Assembly: GCF_014077005.1 (NCBI RefSeq)
Contig: NZ_JACGVC010000049.1
Span: forward strand, 1-64,000
DNA from: Colwellia sp. MB3u-45
GTDB lineage: Bacteria; Pseudomonadota; Gammaproteobacteria; Enterobacterales; Alteromonadaceae
Direction of reading: 5' to 3'
DNA length: 64,000 nucleotides
Below are positions 9,311 to 18,829 of this stretch, in pieces. A program made the translations under genes and the position numbers. Within the stretch, counting starts at the first letter, position 1. Every line of letters begins with the position of its first letter. The notes below the pieces were generated by a model. It did no database searches, was not told the origin of the DNA, and saw only the letters and a list, made by a program, of their open reading frames with translations.

Positions 9311-10018
9311 ATGGCTGATGCAAGCATTGAATTTAAAGGGTCAAGCTTTACCCTTTCTGTTTTACATTTAAGAACGTCAAAATTAGCCGATATTCGTGCT
9401 GATTTAATAAAGAAAGTTGCTCAAGCTCCCGATTTTTTTTACCTAGTACCTGTTGTGGTCAATATCGAAAAACTTGTGGGCGGCATTGAATATCAAGCGA
9501 TAAAAGCATTAATCGAAGAATTCAATTTTACTTTTGTTGGTTTTACTGGTGATATAGCGACAGAGCAACGCAAACTTATTCGTGAACTTGGTTTTTCTTT
9601 TGTTAATACCACAAAAGTGAGTACCGCAAAACAAACGGCTATTGCACAAGAAAGTGTGACAAAAATAGCCGCTAGTGCTGAATGTCATCTATACACTGAC
9701 AAAGTCCACCGAGGCCAAGTTCGCTCTGGTCAGCAACTTTATGCTAAAAATCAAAATTTAGTGGTTATTGGCTCAGTTTCAGCCGGTGCTGAAGTGATTG
9801 CCGATGGTAATATTCATGTTTATGGTTCGTTACGTGGTCGAGCAATTGCTGGCGCAAAAGGTCATCATAAAGCGCAAATATATTGCCAAAATCTTGAAGC
9901 TGAATTGGTCTCCATTAATGGTAACTATTGGCTCAGTGAGTCAATGCAGCAACATTGGGGCTCACCAGCATTTATACACTTGACTGACAGTGAATTAACG
10001 TCATCAAAACTTATTTAA
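9311..10018 (+). CDS. minC: Septum site-determining protein MinC
   Basis: 235 residues. The N-terminal FtsZ-inhibiting domain (about 1-105) is joined by a linker to the C-terminal right-handed beta-helix, with Gly-rich turns ([29 protein letters not shown]) that dimerises and binds MinD. MinC blocks Z-ring assembly away from midcell. First gene of minCDE, with a TAGGAG ribosome-binding site. Confidence 0.93.
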   Translation: MADASIEFKGSSFTLSVLHLRTSKLADIRADLIKKVAQAPDFFYLVPVVVNIEKLVGGIEYQAIKALIEEFNFTFVGFTGDIATEQRKLIRELGFSFVNTTKVSTAKQTAIAQESVTKIAASAECHLYTDKVHRGQVRSGQQLYAKNQNLVVIGSVSAGAEVIADGNIHVYGSLRGRAIAGAKGHHKAQIYCQNLEAELVSINGNYWLSESMQQHWGSPAFIHLTDSELTSSKLI

Positions 10019-10046
10019 TTTCTAACTTATAAAGGATATTCGTTCT

Positions 10047-10856
10047 ATGGCACGCATAATAGTAGTTACATCAGGCAAAGGTGGTGTGGGTAAAACAACA
10101 TCAAGTGCTGCCATTGGTATTGGTTTAGCATTAAAAGGTCATAAAGTTGTTTTAATTGATTTTGATATTGGTTTACGAAATCTTGACTTAATTATGGGCT
10201 GTGAACGTCGCGTTGTTTATGATTTTGTTAATGTTATTAACGGTGAAGCGACCTTAAACCAAGCACTTATTAAAGATAAACGCGTTAGTAGCTTATCTAT
10301 ATTACCGGCTTCACAAACGCGCGACAAAGATGCATTAACTAAAGAAAACGTTGGTAAAGTATTGGAAGAGTTGGCAAAAACTTTTGATTATATTATCTGT
10401 GATTCGCCTGCAGGCATTGAAGCCGGCGCGATGATGGCGCTTTATTATGCGGATGAAGCTATAGTAACGACCAACCCTGAAGTTTCATCGGTACGTGATT
10501 CCGACCGCATTTTAGGTATGTTAGCCAGTCGCTCACGCAGAGCAGAACTTGGTTTAGAACCAATAAAAGAGCATTTATTATTGACACGTTACTCTCCTAA
10601 ACGCGTGGAAGAAGGTGAAATGCTCAGTGTTGAAGACGTTGTAGATATTCTCTCAATACCCTTGTTAGGCGTTATTCCAGAATCACAAGCTGTACTTAAA
10701 GCATCGAATTCCGGCGAGCCAGTAATTTTAGATATTGAAAGTGATGCAGGGAAAGCGTATCAGGATGTTATAGACCGTTTATTAGGTGAGACGGTTGAAT
10801 TTAGATTTTTAGTTGCCGAGAAAAAAGGCATTTTCAGTCGTATGTTTGGAGGATAA
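10047..10856 (+). CDS. minD: Septum site-determining ATPase MinD
   Basis: 269 residues. The deviant Walker A motif GKGGVGKT is at residues 10-17, and a C-terminal amphipathic membrane-targeting helix ends EKKGIFSRMFGG. MinD binds the inner membrane when ATP-bound, recruits MinC, and is displaced by MinE, giving pole-to-pole oscillation. It lies 28 bases after minC and one base before minE. Confidence 0.95.
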   Translation: MARIIVVTSGKGGVGKTTSSAAIGIGLALKGHKVVLIDFDIGLRNLDLIMGCERRVVYDFVNVINGEATLNQALIKDKRVSSLSILPASQTRDKDALTKENVGKVLEELAKTFDYIICDSPAGIEAGAMMALYYADEAIVTTNPEVSSVRDSDRILGMLASRSRRAELGLEPIKEHLLLTRYSPKRVEEGEMLSVEDVVDILSIPLLGVIPESQAVLKASNSGEPVILDIESDAGKAYQDVIDRLLGETVEFRFLVAEKKGIFSRMFGG

Positions 10857-10857
10857 C

Positions 10858-11136
10858 ATGGCACTATTAGATTACTTTTTACAGAAAAAAGAAAAACAGG
10901 TAACCACAGCTTTTAAAGCTAAAGAGCGCTTGCAGATTATTGTTGCGCACGAGCGAACTAGTCGAAATAAACAGCCTGATTACTTACCGCAACTCACTGA
11001 GGATATTCTTAACGTTTTGCGTAAATATATTAAAGTATCAGATGAAAGTTTTTCAATAAATCTTGATAAAAAAGAGGGTAATTTAAATGTCTTAGAACTT
11101 AACATTGAATTACATGATGAAAAGACTACAGACTAA
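10858..11136 (+). CDS. minE: Cell division topological specificity factor MinE
   Basis: 92 residues. The start at 10858 is chosen because GGAGG lies directly upstream and the protein then begins MALLDYFL, the conserved MinE membrane-targeting start; a longer reading frame upstream overlaps minD and is unlikely. The anti-MinCD helix region (residues about 12-31) is followed by the dimerisation domain. MinE stimulates MinD ATPase. Confidence 0.93.
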   Translation: MALLDYFLQKKEKQVTTAFKAKERLQIIVAHERTSRNKQPDYLPQLTEDILNVLRKYIKVSDESFSINLDKKEGNLNVLELNIELHDEKTTD

Positions 11137-11442
11137 AGGTTATTATTTTTCTGGTTCCACCGCTTAGCAAATGATTATCAGTGTATTAATCGGCTAGTAG
11201 TTTAAAACAGCAGATAAATAACGATAAAAACTATAAACGACAATGCACTATGGTGATCATAACGTAGCGTTCTGTTTGGTAAAAGTTATCATACAGGCGC
11301 TAAATCAGGTGGTAAATCTGTTTTTTGATCTGAAAATCTCAAGTGTTACCTGCAGTCAGTCATATTTTAATGATTAAGATGAACAAAAAAATAACTAAAC
11401 CGGTATTAACTATTATGATGTGAATTTTTGGAAGTTACTCTT

Positions 11443-11928
11443 TTGTTGCGTAGTTTATTAATACAGGTACTGGTTTTTTTATTCATTTTTAATGCTATCT
11501 CGATGTTACGAGAAACGAGCATGCTGTCTACTAGTGCCGATGTTGTGCCTGTTAAACATCAACTAAAGACGCTGATGCATAATGATATAAGGCTACAAGC
11601 TAAGGGTAAAAAGACCATTGTTTATTTTTTTGCACCTTGGTGTCCGGTATGTAATTTTAGTATTGATAATTTGCAAAGTGTTTATCAAAAAAATCCTGAA
11701 ATAGATGTCATCGCTGTCGCGTTAGATTTTGTTGATCTTGATGAAGTTAAAAAATTTACTAATAATCATCAATTAACCTTTCCGGTTGCTTTAGGTAATG
11801 AGTCAGTAAAAGCTGATTTTCAAGTGCAGGGTTATCCAAGTTATTATGTGTTAAATGGAGAAAATACCATCATTGGTCGCTCTCTAGGCTATTCTTCTGA
11901 AATTGGTCTGTATTTAAGGAGTCTTTAG
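11443..11928 (+). CDS. TlpA/ResA-like membrane-anchored thioredoxin protein
   Basis: About 161 residues. An N-terminal hydrophobic anchor is followed by a thioredoxin fold with the active site WCPVC near residue 70 and a cis-proline segment GYPSYYV. It should face the periplasm and act as a thiol reductant or disulfide carrier. The start is a TTG: I prefer 11443, because GGAAG sits eight bases before it. Another TTG at 11428 adds five residues but has no Shine-Dalgarno sequence. No partner gene is adjacent, so the client is unknown. Confidence 0.75.
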   Translation: MLRSLLIQVLVFLFIFNAISMLRETSMLSTSADVVPVKHQLKTLMHNDIRLQAKGKKTIVYFFAPWCPVCNFSIDNLQSVYQKNPEIDVIAVALDFVDLDEVKKFTNNHQLTFPVALGNESVKADFQVQGYPSYYVLNGENTIIGRSLGYSSEIGLYLRSL

Positions 11929-11993
11929 TCTTCTGATCTTTTACCGGTTTGTGTACACTAAGGCCATCAAAACAATCATGAGCAAAAGGCCTT

Positions 11994-13121
11994 ATGCAAA
12001 TTTCTGCAAACTTTGACTCGGGTAATATCGATGTTATCTCAGCAAAAGACCCAAGTAATATTCAACTAGCCATTAAAAAAGATAATCAATCAGCATTCTA
12101 CCAATGGTTTCACTTCAAACTTCATCATACCGAACATGTTGAACATGTCATGCATTTAACTAATGCAGGCAAGTCGGCTTATGTCGACGGTTGGAAAGAT
12201 TATCAAGCGGTTGCATCTTATGACCGCCAACATTGGTTTCGTGTACCAACAGAATTTGATGGTGAAAATCTTACTATTACTTTCACACCAGAATATGACG
12301 CGACTTATTTTGCCTACTTTGCACCTTACAGTTATGAACGTCATCAAGACTTAATTCACAGTGCACAATTAGATATTGATTGTCAGTTACAGGTATTGGG
12401 GCAAACACTCGATGGCCGTGATATGTCGGTCCTAAAAGTGGGTGAAGAGGGTGAAGGTAAAAAAGTTATTTGGTTAACTGCACGTCAGCATCCGGGTGAA
12501 TCTATGGCCGAATGGTTTATGGAAGGCTTTATTGATCGCTTATTAGATGAAGACGATGGGGTTGCGCGGTCATTGTTAAACAGTGCGGTATTTTATTTAG
12601 TCCCCAACATGAATCCTGACGGCTCAGCTCGTGGCCATCTGCGTACCAATGCTAAAGGTGTTAACTTAAATCGTGAATGGCAAACACCCACGATGGAAAA
12701 TAGTCCTGAAGTGTATCTTGTGCGTGAAAAAATGCTTGCGACAGGCGTAGATATGCATTTAGATATTCATGGTGATGAAGCTTTACCTTTTAATTTTGTT
12801 GCCGGTAGTGAAGGTGTTCCTTCATATAACGCGCGTATTAAAGGCCTTGAAGACAAATTCAAAAATGTGCTTTTAGCTATAACACCAGAGTTTCAAGATG
12901 ACAAAGGTTACGATAAAGACGAGCCTGGCCAAGCTAACTTAACGGTGGCGGCGAATTGGGTGGGTGAACAATTTAAATGTTTAGCCTACACTGTTGAAAT
13001 GCCATTTAAAGACAACAATTTATTACCCGACTACAGTGTCGGTTGGTCAGATGAGCGCAGTAGTTTATTTGGTCGCGACTTTTTAACCGCCATTTACCAC
13101 GTGGTGGATGACTTACGTTAG
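11994..13121 (+). CDS. M14 zinc carboxypeptidase, cytosolic (CCP-like)
   Basis: 375 residues. A beta-sandwich N-terminal domain (about 1-125) precedes an M14 peptidase domain with zinc ligands His166 and Glu169 (QHPGES) and His259 (DIHGDE), substrate-binding Asn226/Arg227 (NLNREW), and catalytic Glu335 (VEMPF). This arrangement matches the bacterial relatives of cytosolic carboxypeptidases. No signal peptide. The bacterial substrate is not known to me. Confidence 0.85.
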   Translation: MQISANFDSGNIDVISAKDPSNIQLAIKKDNQSAFYQWFHFKLHHTEHVEHVMHLTNAGKSAYVDGWKDYQAVASYDRQHWFRVPTEFDGENLTITFTPEYDATYFAYFAPYSYERHQDLIHSAQLDIDCQLQVLGQTLDGRDMSVLKVGEEGEGKKVIWLTARQHPGESMAEWFMEGFIDRLLDEDDGVARSLLNSAVFYLVPNMNPDGSARGHLRTNAKGVNLNREWQTPTMENSPEVYLVREKMLATGVDMHLDIHGDEALPFNFVAGSEGVPSYNARIKGLEDKFKNVLLAITPEFQDDKGYDKDEPGQANLTVAANWVGEQFKCLAYTVEMPFKDNNLLPDYSVGWSDERSSLFGRDFLTAIYHVVDDLR

Positions 13122-13177
13122 TTGTTAGTCATAACATAGAGTTATAACTGTGCCACATTTAAGTGTAACTTCAGCAG

Positions 13178-13307
13178 TAAACTAGGTAAGCCGATTAAAG
13201 CTTGATTTGAGGATAAGGGTTATGCCCTTATCTGGTATTGCATAGGTTTTGTGTGTTAGACAAAAGCTAAGGGCATACATACGGCGTAATCTTGCTTTCC
13301 TAGTTTA
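13178..13307 (+). promoter_or_regulatory. Structured leader candidate upstream of the symporter gene
   Basis: A long-range 13-bp stem with one mismatch joins 13178-13190 (TAAACTAGGTAAG) to 13295-13307. CCG at 13191 can extend it with CGG at 13282. Inside lies an 8-bp hairpin GATAAGGG/CCCTTATC (13212-13232) and a 6-bp hairpin TTTTGT/ACAAAA (about 13246-13266). This multibranch fold ends 80 bases before the symporter start. It does not match the glycine, lysine, TPP, cobalamin or SAM riboswitch consensus as I know them. It could also be a small palindromic repeat. Confidence 0.4.
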
Positions 13308-13387
13308 GCTGGCTAAAGGCAAGTGGTTCGGGTATATATTACAACGCAAAATAACTTTAAAAAAATAATAATTATCAGGAGTCTAGG

Positions 13388-14884
13388 ATGCAAGAAATTG
13401 TTAATAACATTAATGGCTATATTTGGAGCCCATATTTAATTTATCTTTGTTTGGGAACGGGTGTTTTCTTCTCTATTTTAACGCGTTTTGTACAAATACG
13501 TCATTTCCGTGAAATGTTCCGTTTATTACTTTCAGGTAAAAGCTCAGAAAAAGGCATCTCCTCATTTCAAGCACTTGCTGTTTCGTTATCGGGTCGTGTG
13601 GGTACGGGTAATATTGCCGGTGTTGCCGCGGCTATCGGTTTTGGTGGCCCCGGTGCTGTATTTTGGATGTGGGTGGTAGCATTTTTAGGTGCGGCGACTG
13701 CTTATATTGAATCAACCAATGCACAAATATACAAAGAAGAAGAAGATGGGCAATACCGTGGTGGTCCAGCGTATTATATAGAAAAAGCGTTAGGTCAAAA
13801 ATGGTATGCGTGGATCTTTGCTTTAGCAACAATTCTAGCTTGTGGTGTACTTTTACCGGTTGTGCAATCAAATGGTATTGGCGATGCTATGGTCAATGTT
13901 TTTGGTAGTGGCGGCACAGTTAACTCTTTCATGGGTGAATTACCTTTGACGAAAGTTTATAGTGCGGTATTTATTGTTTTATTACTCGGTTTTATTATTT
14001 TTGGTGGCGTTAAACGCATAGCCAACTTTACCCAAGTTGTCGTCCCTTTTATGGCGTTAGCGTACATTATAATTGCCTGTTCAATTATTGCTTTGCATAT
14101 TGATCAACTACCCAGTATTTTTATGTTGATTATCACTGATGCATTCACTCCTATGGCAGGCTTTGGTGCGGCGATTGGTTGGGGCGTAAAACGTGGAGTT
14201 TATTCCAATGAAGCCGGTCAAGGTACTGGCCCTCATGCTGCTGCGGCGGCTGAAGTTGATCATCCCGCCCAACAAGGCTTAGTTCAAGCGTTCTCTGTTT
14301 ATATTGATACACTATTTGTTTGTTCTGCAACGGCATTTATGATTTTAATCACTAACTCGTATAATGTTATGCCTGAAGGGTCAACAAGCTTTATTGTTAA
14401 CAATTTAGCCAATGATGTGGTTATTAATGGTCCTGCCTTTACACAAATTGCCGTGGATAGCGTATTAACCGGATTTGGTAAACCGTTTATTGCAATAGCT
14501 TTATTTTTCTTTGCCTTTACGACTGTACTGGCTTATTACTTTATTGCAGAAAATAACGTTTCTTACATCAATAAAACCATCAAAATGCCGATACTTAGAT
14601 TTGTCCTTAAATTGGTACTTATGTCAGCTGTATTTTACGGTACAGTGGCAAAACCAAGTGCTGCTTGGGGATTAGGCGACATTGGTGTTGGTTTAATGGC
14701 TTGGTTGAATATTGTCGGTATTATTGCCATTTTCTTTATGGCTAAACCGGCGATTAAAGCCTTAAGAGATTATGAACGACAGCAAAAAGCCGGTGTTAAA
14801 ACTTACACTTTTGACCCAAAAAGCCTAGAAATTAAAAATGCTGACTTCTGGGAAAAGCGTTTAGAAGAACAAAATAAAAAATAA
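13388..14884 (+). CDS. AgcS-family sodium:alanine/glycine symporter
   Basis: 498 residues with about eleven membrane segments. AGCS-family motifs are present: FQALAVSLSGRVGTGNIAGVA near residue 60, GGPAYYIEKALG, and WGVKRGVYSNEAGQGTGPHAAA near 270. These transporters import alanine or glycine with sodium or protons across the inner membrane. GGAG lies upstream, and a foldable leader precedes it at 13178-13307. Ends at a strong intrinsic terminator. Confidence 0.92.
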   Translation: MQEIVNNINGYIWSPYLIYLCLGTGVFFSILTRFVQIRHFREMFRLLLSGKSSEKGISSFQALAVSLSGRVGTGNIAGVAAAIGFGGPGAVFWMWVVAFLGAATAYIESTNAQIYKEEEDGQYRGGPAYYIEKALGQKWYAWIFALATILACGVLLPVVQSNGIGDAMVNVFGSGGTVNSFMGELPLTKVYSAVFIVLLLGFIIFGGVKRIANFTQVVVPFMALAYIIIACSIIALHIDQLPSIFMLIITDAFTPMAGFGAAIGWGVKRGVYSNEAGQGTGPHAAAAAEVDHPAQQGLVQAFSVYIDTLFVCSATAFMILITNSYNVMPEGSTSFIVNNLANDVVINGPAFTQIAVDSVLTGFGKPFIAIALFFFAFTTVLAYYFIAENNVSYINKTIKMPILRFVLKLVLMSAVFYGTVAKPSAAWGLGDIGVGLMAWLNIVGIIAIFFMAKPAIKALRDYERQQKAGVKTYTFDPKSLEIKNADFWEKRLEEQNKK

Positions 14885-14898
14885 ATGTTATTTAGTGT

Positions 14899-14927
14899 AA
14901 AAAAACGCCCGCAAGGGCGTTTTTTTT
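14899..14927 (+). terminator. Intrinsic terminator after the symporter gene
   Basis: Perfect GC-rich hairpin ACGCCC-GCAA-GGGCGT with an A run before it and eight T residues after it. This is a textbook rho-independent terminator. Confidence 0.93.
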
Positions 14928-14961
14928 AGGTAAAATAAAGTATCGAAAAAGAGGTGTAAAT

Positions 14962-15291
14962 ATGGCTGTTATAAATTGCCCAAATTGTAAGAAGAAAATT
15001 TCCGATAAAGCAAAAACGTGCGAGCATTGTCAGTTAGATTTAACCGTGTTGGACGCAGATAAAATAGCGAGTTTAAAGCGTGTAAGTATCGTGGCAAAAT
15101 CGCAACAATTGATGAATCATTCTTTTATCGCCATGTTGTTATTTTGTGGTGGTTTCTTATTTCTTTATTCGCAAGATGCTCAACCGGGTACTTGGCAATA
15201 TGTTGTGTCTATCGCCAGTGCAGTTTTAGGCTTTATTCTATATCTTATCACCCGAGTCAGACTTATATTAATCAAGCGTAACCGATCATAA
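14962..15291 (+). CDS. Small zinc-ribbon membrane protein
   Basis: 109 residues. An N-terminal zinc ribbon has CPNC (residues 6-9) and CEHC (20-23). About 50 residues later come two hydrophobic segments forming a hairpin in the membrane, with a positive C-terminus. The fold resembles the zinc-ribbon family of small membrane proteins; the function is unknown. GAGG lies upstream. It precedes the yeaC-DUF349 pair and may be co-transcribed with it. Confidence 0.7.
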   Translation: MAVINCPNCKKKISDKAKTCEHCQLDLTVLDADKIASLKRVSIVAKSQQLMNHSFIAMLLFCGGFLFLYSQDAQPGTWQYVVSIASAVLGFILYLITRVRLILIKRNRS

Positions 15292-15316
15292 TCAACATTA
15301 CCTAAAAGAGAAATTC

Positions 15317-15601
15317 ATGGATATAATTCAGTTAGTCGACAATATGTCAGAAGAAATGTATTTGCGTTTAAAGTGTGCCGCCGAAACCGGTAAATGGCCA
15401 GAAGGGACTCAGGTTGATAAAGAGCAGCAATTAAGCGCAGTACAAATTACTATGGCTTATCAATCCAAGCATCTAAACTCAGATCAAACGCTGTCTATTG
15501 GCCCTAAAGGTGAGATGATCATTAAAACAAAACATGAACTGCGTGCAGATTTCCCGTCAGCGTTAGATAGCAACGATATTGCTAGGTTTTCAAATCTATG
15601 A
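15317..15601 (+). CDS. yeaC: YeaC family protein (DUF1315)
   Basis: 94 residues, closely similar in plan to E. coli YeaC: the segments YLRLKCAAETGKWPEG and HELRADFPSA match the family. Function unknown; probably cytosolic. Its stop overlaps the start of the DUF349 gene (ATGA at 15598), so the two are translationally coupled. Confidence 0.82.
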   Translation: MDIIQLVDNMSEEMYLRLKCAAETGKWPEGTQVDKEQQLSAVQITMAYQSKHLNSDQTLSIGPKGEMIIKTKHELRADFPSALDSNDIARFSNL

Positions 15602-18459
15602 TTTTCTCTAAATTTTTAAAAAAGAAATGGCAACATAAAGACAGTGTAGTGCGTGTTGAAGCGATTAATAGTAGTTTATCAGTTGATGATCCCGCGCAAC
15701 GAGACATTATCATAGCGTTGGTCAAAAACGACGACAATGAAAATGTTCGACGTGCAGGCTTGATAAAGCTTGCTAGCTTTCAATCTTGGTTAACTCAGAG
15801 CCAAGAAAATACCATGGCGAAAGTAAAGCAATATGCTAGCGACAAAGTAGCCGCTATTTTAATGGATCAAGATGCCATTAAAGTTTCTCAGCAAGAAAAA
15901 CTCAGTTACATTGCTGAGCACAAGCAATATGGCTTGTATGAAAACTGGTTGAAAACTACTGAAGATGCTGATTTGATCATTGCGTTATTTGAAAAAATCG
16001 CCAATAAAACGCAAGTGAACGAGCAAAGCAATAAGTTAGCATTAAAGCCTCAGTTATTACTTAACCTCTTCACTCAAAAGCAAAATGTACAGGTTCAACA
16101 ATACATCATTGAAAAAGTCGCTGACTTAGATACTTTAGAAAAGCTAAAGAAAAAATCACAGCAGGCTGAGATCACACAGCAGTTGATTGAAAAAATCACT
16201 CAAATGCAGTTTGCTATTGAACAACCGATAGCATTACGCAAAAAAGTAAATTTAGTCTTAGCTAAGCTCCAAGCACTTAAAGATCAATACGCGTACCAAG
16301 ACTATCTTAATAAACGTGAACTGTTAACTAATGAATGGCAGGTATTAGCTAGTGAGTTTAGTTGTTTTGACGCCGCTGAAATAACCACTTTTAAAGATAA
16401 AAAAATAGCCATCTTAGCGCAACTCGATAAATTGTTTATCGCTAAAGCTGAGCAACATGTGCAAGCTGAAATTATTCGTCAGCTTAATGAAAAAAAACAG
16501 CAAGCGCGTATGCACTTTGATAAAACACTAGCGGTTATTGATCAAACGTTAACCACCAGTATTTTTGAAAATGATAAAATTGAAGAGCAACAATATCAAA
16601 CGCTATTTGACAAATTAACCAGCGAAATTATTGTTTCAGTGTTAGCTAAAAATGAACAGAACGAATTTATTGCTAAAATCTGTCAACAACAAAAAAAGTT
16701 ACAGCAATTACCTGAAATTGCCAAATCAGTCAGTGAGGCAACGCATTTAATTTCAAAAATATCACAGTTAGCCCTACCAACAACAGCTGAAGAAATGGAT
16801 GAACGACTACCAGTTTATCAAACATGGTTAAGCGATTGGAAACATGCTGAGAAAAACGCCTCAGGTGCTTTACCAGATTCAATTAAAATTGCGGCCAATG
16901 AAATTCAGCAGCACTGGCGCCAAGCATTAAAACCTTTGCAACAAGCACAAAAACAAGCGTTTTCTATAACACAGAAAAAACTCCACGATGTTAGACGATT
17001 AATCTCTGCTGGCAAGTACAATGCAGCATTTGGTGTTTTCAAAAAGGCTAAGCAATTATTTAATGCTTTAGCTGAACAGCAACAACACCGTATTCAAAAA
17101 GATTATGATTCACTCAGTGAAAAAATTGCCGAGTTAGCTGATTGGGAACGCTACATTGCCACACCACGTAAGCAACAACTATTAGCTGACATTAAAGCGA
17201 TTGTTGAAACGCCACTTGATAATCCCAACGAACAGGCAGAGAAGGTTAAGCAATATCGTAAGATTTGGAATAGTTTAGGTCATGCCGATGATGATGCAGA
17301 AAAAAGTTTAAATAATGAATTTAATCAACTATGCGAAACAGCGTTCACCCCTTGTCGCTTATTTTTTGCCGAGCAAGAAAAGTTAAGAGCGCAGCACTTG
17401 ATCACTCGCGAATCATTTGTCGAACAGGCAAAATTACTTCACCAGCAAGTAATTGGTGATAAAAACACTAACGATGAGAGTTCGACGGTTGATTATAAAA
17501 CCTTAGAAGTAGCATTAAACCAACTGATAAAACAATGGCAAAGTGCCGGCCAGGTTGATCGAGATGTTTATCAAAATATTAATAACCAATTTAATCTCAC
17601 GTTACAGCCAATAAAATCTGCAATTAAAGCCTTTCACCAAGAAAATAAAGTCTTAAAGCAGCAACTCATTACTGAGGCTGAAAAATTATTGGCGACAGTA
17701 GATGTTGTGACCGCAGTTACGCAAGTTAAAGCCTTGCAAACACAATGGCGCAACACGGGTTATGCCGGACCCAAAGTAGAAAATAAACTTTGGCAAAATT
17801 TTAGAAAAATCAATGATGATATTTTTGCTAAACGTGCAGAACAAAATGTTTTGGAAAAATCAGCTACCTCAGCTAGGACCTCAGAACTAGAAGGTGCTTT
17901 AAAAACACTTGAAGAAAAATTTGCTCAAGTAACACAATTAAATGATCTGCAAATGTTTGAGCAAGCGTTACAAGTGTTAAATAAAGATGTTGCGCAACAA
18001 AAGCCAAAAATGTTGAATCTTGAAAAACAAATTAGTGCTAAAGAAAAAACCATTGCCCAGAGAATTGTTGATTGTAAACTTGCTGATGAAAAACGCCAAT
18101 GGGGTTATTTATTTTTGACCCTTGAAGAAAGTATCAGTAATGAAGAAAGTTTTACTGAGCATAAAGAATATCTACAGCTAACAGCTTCTTGGCAGAAAAA
18201 GTTAAAAGAATTAGCAAATAACACCACACATTTTAATAGAGAAGATGCGACGTTAGAGCTTGAAATTTTATCAGGTAATCCTTCGCCAAGTAATTTACAA
18301 CAACAGCGCATGACAGTGCAAGTTAGTTTAATGCAAGCGCAAATGTCGTCAGGTACAGCTATTGATTTACCCGCTAAGTTTTCTCAGTGGTTAATGTTAG
18401 GAAAGTTGACTCAACAAGACCTTGGGTTACTAGAAAGAATAAAACCTATTTTTCAATAA
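15598..18459 (+). CDS. DUF349 repeat protein
   Basis: 953 residues, highly charged, with repeated helical units each containing a W-near-centre DUF349 pattern (for example VKQYRKIWNSLGHA, LNQLIKQWQSAGQVDRDV, VKALQTQWRNTGYAG). The N-terminal 100 residues resemble HEAT-like repeats. Such proteins are long coiled or helical scaffolds of unknown role. No signal peptide. Coupled to yeaC. It is followed by a terminator hairpin. Confidence 0.8.
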   Translation: MIFSKFLKKKWQHKDSVVRVEAINSSLSVDDPAQRDIIIALVKNDDNENVRRAGLIKLASFQSWLTQSQENTMAKVKQYASDKVAAILMDQDAIKVSQQEKLSYIAEHKQYGLYENWLKTTEDADLIIALFEKIANKTQVNEQSNKLALKPQLLLNLFTQKQNVQVQQYIIEKVADLDTLEKLKKKSQQAEITQQLIEKITQMQFAIEQPIALRKKVNLVLAKLQALKDQYAYQDYLNKRELLTNEWQVLASEFSCFDAAEITTFKDKKIAILAQLDKLFIAKAEQHVQAEIIRQLNEKKQQARMHFDKTLAVIDQTLTTSIFENDKIEEQQYQTLFDKLTSEIIVSVLAKNEQNEFIAKICQQQKKLQQLPEIAKSVSEATHLISKISQLALPTTAEEMDERLPVYQTWLSDWKHAEKNASGALPDSIKIAANEIQQHWRQALKPLQQAQKQAFSITQKKLHDVRRLISAGKYNAAFGVFKKAKQLFNALAEQQQHRIQKDYDSLSEKIAELADWERYIATPRKQQLLADIKAIVETPLDNPNEQAEKVKQYRKIWNSLGHADDDAEKSLNNEFNQLCETAFTPCRLFFAEQEKLRAQHLITRESFVEQAKLLHQQVIGDKNTNDESSTVDYKTLEVALNQLIKQWQSAGQVDRDVYQNINNQFNLTLQPIKSAIKAFHQENKVLKQQLITEAEKLLATVDVVTAVTQVKALQTQWRNTGYAGPKVENKLWQNFRKINDDIFAKRAEQNVLEKSATSARTSELEGALKTLEEKFAQVTQLNDLQMFEQALQVLNKDVAQQKPKMLNLEKQISAKEKTIAQRIVDCKLADEKRQWGYLFLTLEESISNEESFTEHKEYLQLTASWQKKLKELANNTTHFNREDATLELEILSGNPSPSNLQQQRMTVQVSLMQAQMSSGTAIDLPAKFSQWLMLGKLTQQDLGLLERIKPIFQ

Positions 18460-18481
18460 AATAGTTTTATAGTTCGACTAC

Positions 18482-18512
18482 AAAAAATCAGTAATTTATT
18501 GCTGATTTTTTA
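18482..18512 (+). terminator. Intrinsic terminator after the DUF349 gene
   Basis: AAAAAATCAG and CTGATTTTTT pair around a ten-base loop, followed by more T residues. It works in principle in both directions. Confidence 0.8.
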
Positions 18513-18829
18513 TTTTTTGCCACACAATACTGTTATTAGGTTATGAAGTTTGCGCCTTAAAGGCTTAGAGAGAAAATGACTATGTTAGCTAACATTGCTT
18601 TGACAGGGAGTAATATAGCGTTTGGTATTTTTGCTAATAACAGTTTAATTGCATTTAATTTTTTGGACTGAAGTGCCACTTTAATCTATCAAGCGTTAAG
18701 CAGGGGATGAATAGAAGGGCGAAAAAGCATTTGCAGCCTAATATTACTTTTTCGCTTGGCATTGCCCCGACAAAAATTAACGATAACAGAGCCTATTTTT
18801 TATCCTTGAGAGTTAATCGCTGCCAGTGA
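18513..18829. other. Gene-free region between the DUF349 gene and ansA
   Basis: Convergent gap. I see no gene. A 7-bp hairpin GTTAATC/GATTAAC at 18812-18834 overlaps the ansA stop codon and may help end that transcript. Confidence 0.35.

Noticed and set aside
12156-12354. Small open frames inside the M14 carboxypeptidase gene
   Set aside because: Both strands' frames are shadows of the well-supported peptidase gene.
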